Source of the DNA: Streptomyces alboniger
GTDB taxonomy: Bacteria > Actinomycetota > Actinomycetes > Streptomycetales > Streptomycetaceae
DNA length: 64,000 bases
Assembly: GCF_008704395.1 (NCBI RefSeq)
Contig: NZ_CP023695.1
Span: forward strand, 7,192,001 to 7,256,000
Reading direction: 5' to 3'
Position 1 is the first letter of the stretch. Every line of letters starts with the position of its first letter. The notes under the pieces were generated by a model that searched no databases, had not been told where the DNA came from, and was given only the letters and a program-made list of their open reading frames with translations. Both the position numbers and the translations under genes were made by a program. Shown one piece after another: positions 45,509-53,541 of the stretch.

Positions 45509-45514
45509 TAGCGT
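45509..45514 (+). promoter_or_regulatory. -10 box implying a leaderless SpoIIE-phosphatase message
   Basis: TAGCGT ends 6 bases before ATG 45521, and there is no ribosome site, so the transcript likely begins at the start codon. No good -35 is seen. Confidence 0.4.
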
Positions 45515-45520
45515 GGCCCC

Positions 45521-47635
45521 ATGGACGCGGGTACCTGTGGGCACGACCCGACGGGGCACTGCCGCTGTGGACAGCCGGCCGGGGAGCCGGCCGGCTGCTT
45601 CATGGAGCTGTACGGGGCCGCGCTGCGCATGGGCTGCTTCGACTGGGACCTCGACACGGGCCTGATGCGCATGGACGCCACCGCCCACGAGGTCTTCGAC
45701 GTACGCCCCGACGAATACGACGGCCGGCCCGACAGCCTCGCCGCGCGCGTCCCGACCGCCGAGGCGCACCGCCTGGATGAGATCGTCTCGCACGCCCTGA
45801 AGGACGGCAGCCAGACCTACGGCGCCTACTTCCGGGTGCGCTGCCGGGGCGGCGGACTGCGCTGGACGCACACGAACGGCTGCATCCGGCGCGACGCCAC
45901 GGGCCGGCCCCGCCGCATCGTGGGCATCGTCAGGGACGCCACCCGCGAGCTGGGCGACAGCCCGCCCGTCGTACGCGAACGGGTCGACGAGGAGGCCGAG
46001 CGGCGCCGCACGACCAGCATCGTCCAGGGCACCACGGCGGCCCTGGCGCACGCCCGCACCGTGCAGGACGTCATCGACGTACTCAAGGACACCCACGGCC
46101 TCGCACACCTCGGGGCGTCGAACCTGGTCATGGGCCTGGTCGAGGCGGGGCGGATCCGTCTCGTCGCCGAGGGCCCCGTGGGCAGCTTCGTGCCGGGCAC
46201 CCGGGTGACCCGCATCGACGAGGAGTACCCGATGAGCGAGGTCGTGCGCACGCTCGCGCCGCGCTACATCGAGAGCGCCCGCGACTTCGCGGACTCCTAT
46301 CCGCTGCTGTGGCCGCACATCGCCGAGCTGGGCATCACCTCGGCCGCGTATCTGCCGCTGATCGCGCAGGCCCGGCCGATCGGCGCGCTCGGCCTGCTCT
46401 ACCAGGACAAGACCGGCTTCACCGTGGAGGAGCGCAACGTCCTGGTCGCCCTCGGCAGCAGCATCGCGCAGAGCCTCCAGCGCGCCATGTTCTACGAGCA
46501 GGAGAAGGACCTCGCCCAAGGCCTCCAGCAGGCCATGCTGCCGCGCACCATCCCCGGGGTGCCGGGCGCGGAGATCGCCGTCCGCTACCGTTCGGCGGCC
46601 CTCGGCCGGGACATCGGCGGCGACTGGTACGACGTGATCCCGCTGCCCGGCGGCCGGGTCGGCGCCGTCATCGGCGACGTCCAGGGCCACGACACCCACG
46701 CCGCCGCGGTCATGGGTCAGCTCCGCATCGTGCTGCGCGCCTACGCCACCGAGGGGCACACGCCCGCCACCGTCATGGCCCGCGCCTCCGGCTTCCTGCA
46801 CGAGCTGGACACCGAGCGCTTCGCGACCTGCCTGTACGCGGAGGCCGACCTGTCGACCGGCGTGGTGCAGTTCGTGCGAGCGGGCCACATCGATCCGCTC
46901 CTCCAGCTCGCTGACGGCTCCTGCCGCAGGGTGCCCGTCGACGGCGGCCTGCCCCTCGGCCTCTCCGCCGAGTTCGGCAGGCTCGACTACCCCGTCACCA
47001 CCCTCGAACTCGACCCGGGCCAGACCCTGTTGCTCTGCACCGACGGTCTCGTCGAAGTGCCGGGCGCCGACCTCGACGACGGCATGCAGGCCCTCTCCGA
47101 GCTGGCCGCCACCGGGCCCCGCGACCTGTCGAAGCTCGCCGACCGGCTCTGCGGCATCATCGACGGCCGGGGCGGCGACGACGACGCCGCGCTGCTCCTG
47201 CTGCGCCGCCGCATGATCGACGCGCCCCGCTCGGGAGGCCGCCTCCAGCAGCACGTGGCGCCGAGCGACCCGGAGGCGCTGGCCGAGGCCCGCCACATGA
47301 TCAGGGCCGCCGTGCGCGCCTGGGGAGCGGGGGAGCGCGCCGACGAGATCGAGCTGGTCGCCGACGAGATGATCACCAACGCGCTGATGCACACCGACGG
47401 CTCCGCGATCGTGACCCTGCGCGTCCTGACCGGCACCGACCGGAGGCTGCGCGTCGACGTCGAGGACTCCTCCAGCGCACTGCCGCGCCGCCGCGAGGCG
47501 GGCGAGGAGGGCGTGTCGGGCCGCGGTCTGCTGCTGGTGGACCGGCTCACGGACGTATGGGGTGTGGACGCGCGAGGCGGCGGCAAGTGTGTGTGGTGCG
47601 AGTTCATCGTGCCCGCCAGGAACGAACGGGCCTGA
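45521..47635 (+). CDS. PAS-GAF-PP2C (SpoIIE)-HATPase regulatory phosphatase
   Basis: A 704-residue cytosolic signalling protein. It opens with a Cys/His-rich motif (CGHDPTGHCRCGQ), then a PAS domain (about 30-145), a GAF domain (about 165-325), a PP2C/SpoIIE phosphatase (about 345-565; GRDIGGDWYDV, VIGDVQGHD, LLCTDGLVE, GRGGDDDAALLL) and an anti-sigma-like ATPase domain (about 585-700; ELVADEMITNALMHT, GRGLLLVD). It probably dephosphorylates anti-anti-sigma factors, and its own ATPase domain may bind or phosphorylate a partner. No anti-anti-sigma or sigma gene is adjacent. Confidence 0.9.
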   Translation: MDAGTCGHDPTGHCRCGQPAGEPAGCFMELYGAALRMGCFDWDLDTGLMRMDATAHEVFDVRPDEYDGRPDSLAARVPTAEAHRLDEIVSHALKDGSQTYGAYFRVRCRGGGLRWTHTNGCIRRDATGRPRRIVGIVRDATRELGDSPPVVRERVDEEAERRRTTSIVQGTTAALAHARTVQDVIDVLKDTHGLAHLGASNLVMGLVEAGRIRLVAEGPVGSFVPGTRVTRIDEEYPMSEVVRTLAPRYIESARDFADSYPLLWPHIAELGITSAAYLPLIAQARPIGALGLLYQDKTGFTVEERNVLVALGSSIAQSLQRAMFYEQEKDLAQGLQQAMLPRTIPGVPGAEIAVRYRSAALGRDIGGDWYDVIPLPGGRVGAVIGDVQGHDTHAAAVMGQLRIVLRAYATEGHTPATVMARASGFLHELDTERFATCLYAEADLSTGVVQFVRAGHIDPLLQLADGSCRRVPVDGGLPLGLSAEFGRLDYPVTTLELDPGQTLLLCTDGLVEVPGADLDDGMQALSELAATGPRDLSKLADRLCGIIDGRGGDDDAALLLLRRRMIDAPRSGGRLQQHVAPSDPEALAEARHMIRAAVRAWGAGERADEIELVADEMITNALMHTDGSAIVTLRVLTGTDRRLRVDVEDSSSALPRRREAGEEGVSGRGLLLVDRLTDVWGVDARGGGKCVWCEFIVPARNERA

Positions 47636-47655
47636 CGCGGGCCCGAGGGAGAACC

Positions 47656-48516
47656 ATGCCGGAACTGCCCGAAGTCGAGGCGCTGCGAGGCTTTCTGACG
47701 GAACATCTGGTCGGCCGCGCGATCGTCCGTGTGCTGCCCGTCGCGATCAGCGTCCTCAAGACGTACGACCCTCCGCTCACCGCCCTGGAGGGCCGCACCG
47801 TCACGGCCGTGACCCGGCACGGCAAGTTCCTGGACGTCGACGCGGACGGGCTGCACCTCGTCACCCACCTCGCCCGCGCCGGCTGGCTCCAGTGGAAGGA
47901 CCGGCTCCCCGACGGCACCCCGCGCCCCGGCAAGGGCCCGCTCGCGCTGCGCGTCGCCCTGGAGACGGGGGAGGGCTTCGACCTCACGGAGGCGGGCACC
48001 CAAAAGCGCCTCGCGGTGTACGTCACCGAGGCGCCGTCGAAGATCCCGGGCATCGCGCGGCTGGGGCCCGATCCGCTCGCCCCGGACTTCGACGAGGAGC
48101 GGTTCGCCCGCCTCCTCGCGGGTGAACGGCGGCAGATCAAGGGCGCGTTGCGCGACCAGGGCCTGATCGCCGGGATCGGCAACGCGTACAGCGACGAGAT
48201 CCTGCACGCGGCCCGCATGTCCCCGTTCAAACGGACGTCGAGCCTCACCGAGGAGGAGATCCACGGGCTGCACCGGGCTCTCCGGGACACGCTGACGGAG
48301 GCGGTGGAGCGTTCGCGCGGAGTGGCGGCGGGCCGTCTCAAGGCGGAGAAGAAGAGCGGGCTGCGCGTGCACGGCCGCACCGGCGAGCCGTGTCCCGTGT
48401 GCGGCGACACGATCCGGGAGGTGTCCTTCGCCGACTCCTCCTTGCAGTACTGCCCGACGTGCCAGACGGGCGGAAAGCCGCTGGCCGACCGGAGGCTGTC
48501 GCGGTTGCTGAAGTGA
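47656..48516 (+). CDS. Fpg/Nei family DNA glycosylase
   Basis: A 286-residue base-excision repair enzyme. It starts MPELPEVEALR with the catalytic proline and glutamate next to the initiator. The helix-two-turn-helix region reads QIKGALRDQGLIAGIGNAYS. A C-terminal zinc finger has CPVC...CPTC (about 247-270). It removes oxidised bases and cuts the strand. ATG 47656 follows GAGGGAGAACC, 20 bases after the phosphatase stop. Confidence 0.93.
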   Translation: MPELPEVEALRGFLTEHLVGRAIVRVLPVAISVLKTYDPPLTALEGRTVTAVTRHGKFLDVDADGLHLVTHLARAGWLQWKDRLPDGTPRPGKGPLALRVALETGEGFDLTEAGTQKRLAVYVTEAPSKIPGIARLGPDPLAPDFDEERFARLLAGERRQIKGALRDQGLIAGIGNAYSDEILHAARMSPFKRTSSLTEEEIHGLHRALRDTLTEAVERSRGVAAGRLKAEKKSGLRVHGRTGEPCPVCGDTIREVSFADSSLQYCPTCQTGGKPLADRRLSRLLK

Positions 48517-48547
48517 GGGGCGGCCGTAGGGGGCTCCTGGCCGGGGC

Positions 48548-48600
48548 GCGGCTCTCACGGACGAAGCGGCTCACGGCCGTAGCGGCTCTCACAGACGTAA
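48548..48600. repeat. degenerate 16-19 bp tandem repeat between convergent genes
   Basis: Three copies of a unit beginning GCGGCTCTCAC or GCGGCTCAC (48548, 48566, 48582). The last copy covers the stop codon of the minus-strand gene. No clear hairpin terminator is seen here. Confidence 0.6.
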
Positions 48601-49239
48601 CGTCACCAGCCGCTCCCCGTCCGTCGTCCGCACCTCGTAGCGGTCGGTCTGTCCCGGACGGAGGGCCGCCGCGGCCGGGATCTCCGCGGTCCTTCCGGGG
48701 GCCTTCCAGGTCGTGACGGTCCGCTCCGAGCCGTCCTTGCCGACGGCGACCAGCTCGCAGACCCGCGCCCGCGGCGCCGGGTCCCGCACGGTGAGCGCGA
48801 GATCCGTCCCCCAGGCGCGGTCGCGGGCCGTCAGCGTGGCGAGGACCCCGCTACGGGCGTCACGCGCGCTGACCCGCTCGGGCCCGGCCCCGGAGGCCGC
48901 CACAAGGGTCACGGCGGGCCCGCCGAAGGCCAGGGCGACGGCGAGGACGACGGCGCACAGCCGCCCTCCGCGCCGCACGGTGTGCAGTCGGCCGATGTCG
49001 CGCAGGGTCCGGTCCAGGAGCGCCGGGCCGGGCGCCGCGGGAGGCTCGGCGGTGCGGCCGTAGCCCTCCAAAGTGCGGCCGTAGCACTCCAACAGGCGTG
49101 CGGTTTCCTGGAGTTCGGCGAGCGTCAGGAGGCACGCGCCGCACTCCGGGAGGTGATCCTCGAACCGGAACGCGTCCGCCTCGTCCAGGACGCCGAGCGC
49201 GTAGGCGCCGGCGTCACGATGCCGCTCCAGGGACCTCAT
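48589..49239 (-). CDS. zinc-finger anti-sigma-factor-like membrane protein
   Basis: A 216-residue protein. The N-terminus has the zf-HC2 anti-sigma signature: the histidine in HRDAGAYALGVLDEAD, then HLPECGACL (H-x3-C-x2-C) at about residues 29-37. One transmembrane helix (about 92-115) is followed by an outer beta-rich domain of about 100 residues. Such proteins hold an ECF sigma factor at the membrane. No sigma factor gene is adjacent on either side, which is unusual. It could be an orphan or have lost its partner. Confidence 0.85.
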   Translation of the reverse strand: MRSLERHRDAGAYALGVLDEADAFRFEDHLPECGACLLTLAELQETARLLECYGRTLEGYGRTAEPPAAPGPALLDRTLRDIGRLHTVRRGGRLCAVVLAVALAFGGPAVTLVAASGAGPERVSARDARSGVLATLTARDRAWGTDLALTVRDPAPRARVCELVAVGKDGSERTVTTWKAPGRTAEIPAAAALRPGQTDRYEVRTTDGERLVTLRL

Positions 49240-49312
49240 GGCGTTCCTTACGGTGAGAGGTGTTGCCTGCCCTCCGGTACGCAGGGGACCGCCGAATCAT
49301 TCAAGGCCCGCG

Positions 49313-49828
49313 TCAGAACAGATGGATCGCCAGGTGTCCGAGGGGCAGCCCGAGCCGCCACGCGGGCGTCCACACCTTGGGCCCGTCCTCCTCCCCCGGC
49401 AGGGCGCCCCCGCCCGGCACCGCGTCCAGGTCGGGCGCGAGCAGCTCGGTCTCCTCCAGCCACCGCCAGGCCAGCTCGGCGAGGTCCAGATCGGAGTTCG
49501 GGGTGCCCGACACGGCGGCGTCCTCCAGGAGCAGGTCCATCCGCTCGCGCACCCACTCCTGCCAGATCTGGTCGTACTCCGTCAGGGAGAGCCAGGTCTC
49601 CAGCTGGGTGATCACCCGGATGCCGGACAGCTCGCCCCTGCTGTCCGACAGGAAGATCGTCAGGGCGAGCGCGTCGCGTCCGGCGCGGTACTCGAAGGAC
49701 GTGGGCGGCATCAGATCGCCGGTGCGCAGCAACTCGTCGGCGATGTACTCGGCGTACAACCACGCCATGGGCACGGCCAGTTCGCCGCCCTGGGGGTCTT
49801 CCGTGTTGCCTCTGCTCTCGTACTGCAT
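49313..49828 (-). CDS. conserved hypothetical protein, acidic, Trp-rich
   Basis: A 171-residue, soluble and acidic protein (many Asp, Glu, Trp and Leu) with no signal or membrane segment. Recurrent text such as VITQLETWLSLTEYDQIWQE suggests a helical repeat. A GGAGGAAGGCGGAAGCGG stretch precedes ATG 49828. It lies 73 bases above the anti-sigma-like gene on the same strand, so they may be cotranscribed. I do not recognise the family; a role in regulation of its neighbour is only a possibility. Confidence 0.7.
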   Translation of the reverse strand: MQYESRGNTEDPQGGELAVPMAWLYAEYIADELLRTGDLMPPTSFEYRAGRDALALTIFLSDSRGELSGIRVITQLETWLSLTEYDQIWQEWVRERMDLLLEDAAVSGTPNSDLDLAELAWRWLEETELLAPDLDAVPGGGALPGEEDGPKVWTPAWRLGLPLGHLAIHLF

Positions 49829-50122
49829 CCCGCTTCCGCCTTCCTCCGTTCCGTGCGCGTCACCGGCCTCTGGCCCGCCCCAATCCGGAACACGGATGAG
49901 GACAGCCGATTACTCCGAGGGGGTGCTGAGCAAGGCGCTTTACGGAGGCTTGACCCGGCCCCCGGTTTCCCCGCAGGTGAGCGGGTCCGTGTTGTTCGCG
50001 TCACAGGGCCTAATGATTTGACTCCCTTTCGGGGACTGGGTCGGCATTGGTCCTTGATTCATCGTTAACTCCGCTCATTCATTCATATGACCTGATTTCC
50101 CCCCTTTCACGGAGCCTGATCG

Positions 50123-51400
50123 ATGACGCAGCGCGCACCGCATGCACGGCACACAGGGACCCCACCCGCCCCACGTACCCCCTCGCCGGCCAGGAGGCGG
50201 CGACCGGCGGCCGCCGCCGCGACGGCCCTCCTGATGACCGGCACCGCCGCCTGCGCCGCGGAGCCGGACAGCGGCACCGACAAGTGGTACTCGGCGCGGA
50301 AGGCGTCACGAAGCGCCTCCTCCGGCCCGGGGCCGGCCCACTCCCCGGCGAGCGGCGGCGCGGCCGAGCGGCGCGGCTTCACCCTCGTCGCCTCCGGAGA
50401 CGTCCTTCCGCACTCCTCGATCATCCGCCAGGCCAGGGCCGACGCGGACGGCGACGGCTACGACTTCGGGCCGATGCTCGCCGGTGCCAAGCCCGTTGTC
50501 TCCAAGGCCGACCTGGCGATCTGCCACATGGAGACGGTGTACGGGGCCAAGGGCGACTACAGCGGCTACCCGGACTTCAAGTCCCCGCCCCAGGTGGCCC
50601 GCGCCCTCAGGGCCACCGGCTACGACTCGTGCTCCACCGCCTCCAACCACACCCTGGACGACGGTGCTGCGGGCGTGCGCCGCACCCTGGACGCGCTGGA
50701 CAAGGCGGGCGTCAAGCACGCGGGCTCGGCCCGCTCCGCTGCCGAGGACAGGAGACCGGCGTGGCTGCGGGCGGGCGGCGCCAAGGTCGCACAGCTCGCG
50801 TACACCTACGGCACGAACGGCTACCCGATGCCGAAGGGCAAGCCCTGGACGGTCGACCTGATCGACCGCGAGAAGATCGTCGCGGACGCCCGGGCGGCGC
50901 GGAAGGCGGGCGCCGACGTGGTCGTCGTCAGCCTGCACTGGGGCACGGAGTGGCAGACCGCCCCCGACCGCCGCCAGCTGCGCCTCGGCAAGCAGCTCAC
51001 CGGTTCACGCAAGAAGGGCCGCCCCGACATCGACCTGATCATCGGCACGCACGCGCACGTTCCCCAGGCGTACGAGAAGGTCAACGGCACCTGGATCATC
51101 TACGGCATGGGCGACCAGATCGCCGGAAGCATGATCAACCACGACGGCGACCACGACCCGCGCGGCAACCAGAACTCCATCGGCCGCTTCACCTTCGCGC
51201 CACCGGCCACGCCGGGCGGGCGGTGGAAGGTGAGGAAGGCCGAGTTCGTCCCCATGTGGTTCGACACGGGCGAGGGCCGCGTCGTGAACCTCAACGCGGC
51301 GCTGCGGCGCGGGGCGGACGTACGCGAGGTGCGCGACCGGATCCGCCGGGTCGTCCTCAGCCGGGGCGCGGCCGAGGACGGCCTGGTGATGGGCAGGTAG
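50123..51400 (+). CDS. CapA/PgsA-like metallophosphatase-fold lipoprotein
   Basis: A 425-residue secreted lipoprotein. The N-terminus is long and basic, then TALLMTGTAAC gives a lipobox-like end at about residue 44. The CapA domain (about 86-345) has TLVASGDVLPHSS, LAICHMETV, CSTASNHTLDDG, VVVVSLHWGTEW and LIIGTHAHVPQAYE. CapA-family proteins act in poly-gamma-glutamate or capsule export, and homologues are common lipoproteins in Streptomyces. The role here is unknown. ATG 50123 has CACGGAG upstream. It is convergent with the amino-acid permease, six bases apart. Confidence 0.87.
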   Translation: MTQRAPHARHTGTPPAPRTPSPARRRRPAAAAATALLMTGTAACAAEPDSGTDKWYSARKASRSASSGPGPAHSPASGGAAERRGFTLVASGDVLPHSSIIRQARADADGDGYDFGPMLAGAKPVVSKADLAICHMETVYGAKGDYSGYPDFKSPPQVARALRATGYDSCSTASNHTLDDGAAGVRRTLDALDKAGVKHAGSARSAAEDRRPAWLRAGGAKVAQLAYTYGTNGYPMPKGKPWTVDLIDREKIVADARAARKAGADVVVVSLHWGTEWQTAPDRRQLRLGKQLTGSRKKGRPDIDLIIGTHAHVPQAYEKVNGTWIIYGMGDQIAGSMINHDGDHDPRGNQNSIGRFTFAPPATPGGRWKVRKAEFVPMWFDTGEGRVVNLNAALRRGADVREVRDRIRRVVLSRGAAEDGLVMGR

Positions 51401-51406
51401 CGCGCG

Positions 51407-52831
51407 CTACTCGACGGGGTTCCGCTCCGCCTTCGCCAGCTCCGACTTCCGGTAGGAGTACCCGAAGTACACCAGCAGGCCGACCGCGAACCACACGGCG
51501 AACCGCACCCAGGTCTGCCACTGGAGGAACGTGATCAGCCAGATGGAGAAGACGACCCCGACCGCGGGCACCACCGGCATCCCCGGGCAGCGGAAGGTGC
51601 GCGGCAGTTCGGGCCGCTTGTACCGGAGCACGATCACCGCGACGCACACCACGACGAACGCCAGCAGGATGCCGATGTTGGTCAGTTCGGCCGCCTCGCC
51701 GATCGGCAGGAACCCGGCGATGGCGGCCGAGGCGAACCCGACGATCCACGTCACGCGCGTCGGCACGTGCCGGGTCTCGTGCGTCTTCGCGAACCACTTG
51801 GGCAGCAGGCCGTCACGGCTCATGGAGAACCACACGCGCGTGACGCCCAGCATGAACGTGAACATCACGGTGAGGATGCCGATGATCGCGCCCACCGCGA
51901 TGACATCGGCGAGCCCGCCGAGCCCGACCGCCTTGAACGCGCTGGAGAACCCGCTCTCCGGGTCGATGTCCTTGTACCCCTGCATACCGGTGAGGACCAG
52001 GCACGCGAGGACGTACAGCACCATCGAGACGGCGAGGGAGTAGAGGATCGCCTTCGGCATGTGGCGCTGGGCGTCCTTGGACTCCTCGGCGGCCGTGGAC
52101 ATGGCGTCGTAACCGAAGACCGCGAAGAACACGGTCGCCGCACCCGTGAACGCGCCGCTCACCCCGAAGGGGAAGAACGGCTGGTAGTTGCCGGTGTTGA
52201 CGTGGAAGAACCCCACGCCGATCACCAGCAGCACGACGAGGACCTTGAGGACCACGACGACCATCTCGAAGCGCGCCGCGTTCTTGATGCCGAGGGTGAG
52301 CAGATACGCGATGAGCAGGCACAGCAGCGCCGCGAAGAGGTCGACCCTGTGCCCGTCGCCGGTGCCCGGCGCGCCCAGCATCCACGCGGGCAGCTCGGCG
52401 CCCATGTCGTTGATCAGGAAGTTGAAGTAGCCGGAGATGCCGATCGCGACCACCGCCACGATCGCCGTGTACTCCAGGAGCAGGTCCCAGCCGATGAACC
52501 ACCCGGCCAGCTCACCGAGGACCACATAGCCGTACGTGTACGCGGATCCGGCCTTCGGGATGAGACCCGCGAACTCGGCGTACGAGAACGCCGCCGCGGC
52601 GCTCGCGACACCGGCGATCAGGAACGAGACCAGGACCGCGGGCCCGGCCTTCTCGTTGGCGACGGTGCCCGCCAGCGTGAAGATGCCGGCGCCGATGATG
52701 CCGCCGACACCGATCGCCGTGAGCTGCCAGAGCCCCAGCGAGCGGGCGAGCCCGCCGCCCGCCTCCGTCTCCTCGATGTGTTCGATGGGCTTGCGGCGCA
52801 GGATGCCCTGCCCCATCCGGAGTCCCGCCAT
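51407..52831 (-). CDS. APC-family amino acid permease (cationic amino acid transporter type)
   Basis: A 474-residue, 12-14-helix permease. The N-terminus has the APC motif LTAIGVGGIIGAGIFTLAG and EFAGLIPKAGSAYTYGYVVL. VFFAVFGYDAMSTAAEESK lies in the middle. The family imports amino acids with protons; the YfnA/CAT-like layout suggests a basic or neutral amino acid. ATG 52831 is preferred over 52876 because GAGGTGGAG lies just before it. Confidence 0.9.
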   Translation of the reverse strand: MAGLRMGQGILRRKPIEHIEETEAGGGLARSLGLWQLTAIGVGGIIGAGIFTLAGTVANEKAGPAVLVSFLIAGVASAAAAFSYAEFAGLIPKAGSAYTYGYVVLGELAGWFIGWDLLLEYTAIVAVVAIGISGYFNFLINDMGAELPAWMLGAPGTGDGHRVDLFAALLCLLIAYLLTLGIKNAARFEMVVVVLKVLVVLLVIGVGFFHVNTGNYQPFFPFGVSGAFTGAATVFFAVFGYDAMSTAAEESKDAQRHMPKAILYSLAVSMVLYVLACLVLTGMQGYKDIDPESGFSSAFKAVGLGGLADVIAVGAIIGILTVMFTFMLGVTRVWFSMSRDGLLPKWFAKTHETRHVPTRVTWIVGFASAAIAGFLPIGEAAELTNIGILLAFVVVCVAVIVLRYKRPELPRTFRCPGMPVVPAVGVVFSIWLITFLQWQTWVRFAVWFAVGLLVYFGYSYRKSELAKAERNPVE

Positions 52832-52951
52832 GAGCTCCACCTCTTCGCGGACGGCAGTCGGCTGATGGCGGATCATGATGGCCCAGGCCGCGCCCCGACG
52901 GAAGACGCCACACCCCTTGCGCGTGAGGGTTCATTCGCCGGTGGCCGGCGG

Positions 52952-53413
52952 TTACGGCACCACCGTGACGGGCCAGCGGCCCGCCTTCACCAGGCGGACG
53001 GCGACAGATCCGACGATGCGGTGGCCGGCCTGCTCGGAGGCGCCGACGACCACGGCGTCGGCCTTCAGCTCGTCGGCCGCGGAGACGAGACCGCTGTAGG
53101 GATCGCCACGGAAGGTGTGGAACTCCCATCGGACGTCGAATATGTCCTTCACCCGCTCGGCCGCCTCCCTGATCTCCGCGATGAGCCCTTCGGCGATCTC
53201 GTCCGTGGTCTCGGCGACCGGGGCGCCGAGCGCGGCGCCCGCCGCGAGCACCGGCTGGACATAGACCACGGCGAGGAGGGCGTGCTGGCGCCGGGCAAGG
53301 CCACCGGCATATGCCGCGGCCCGCAGCGATGAATCGGAGCCATCGACTCCGACGACGATCACCTTGGGCCCGTCGGTACCGCGTTCGAACTGGTGGGACT
53401 GGTCTTCGCTCAC
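52952..53413 (-). CDS. universal stress protein (UspA family), single domain
   Basis: A 153-residue cytosolic Usp. It has VIVVGVDGSDSSLRAAAYAG at the start, and the ATP-binding G-x2-G-x9-G-(S/T) motif in VVGASEQAGHRIVGSVAVRL. GTG 53413 is taken as start because the preceding TAACCT box lies 7 bases upstream and no ribosome site is seen, so a leaderless message is likely. It may support dormancy or stress survival. It lies between the permease and the divergent lysX. Confidence 0.85.
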   Translation of the reverse strand: MSEDQSHQFERGTDGPKVIVVGVDGSDSSLRAAAYAGGLARRQHALLAVVYVQPVLAAGAALGAPVAETTDEIAEGLIAEIREAAERVKDIFDVRWEFHTFRGDPYSGLVSAADELKADAVVVGASEQAGHRIVGSVAVRLVKAGRWPVTVVP

Positions 53414-53528
53414 GCCCGTGAGGTTAACGGAGGCGGGCCGCGCCACTGCGGGCAGGCAGGCGGCCGACCCCCTGGCCCTCCCGCTCCCGGCCCCGGTTCC
53501 TCGGCGCGCGCCGAGGCGGGGGGCTTCT

Positions 53529-53534
53529 TAGAGT
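53529..53534 (+). promoter_or_regulatory. -10 box of a leaderless lysX transcript
   Basis: TAGAGT matches the vegetative -10 consensus and ends 7 bases before ATG 53542, so this ATG, not the in-frame GTG at 53536, is the likely start. Confidence 0.55.
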
Positions 53535-53541
53535 CGTGCCC

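Noticed and set aside
53536..53541. GTG 53536 as the lysX start
   Set aside because: The TAGAGT box places the transcript start at about 53541-53542, so the GTG would be outside the message.
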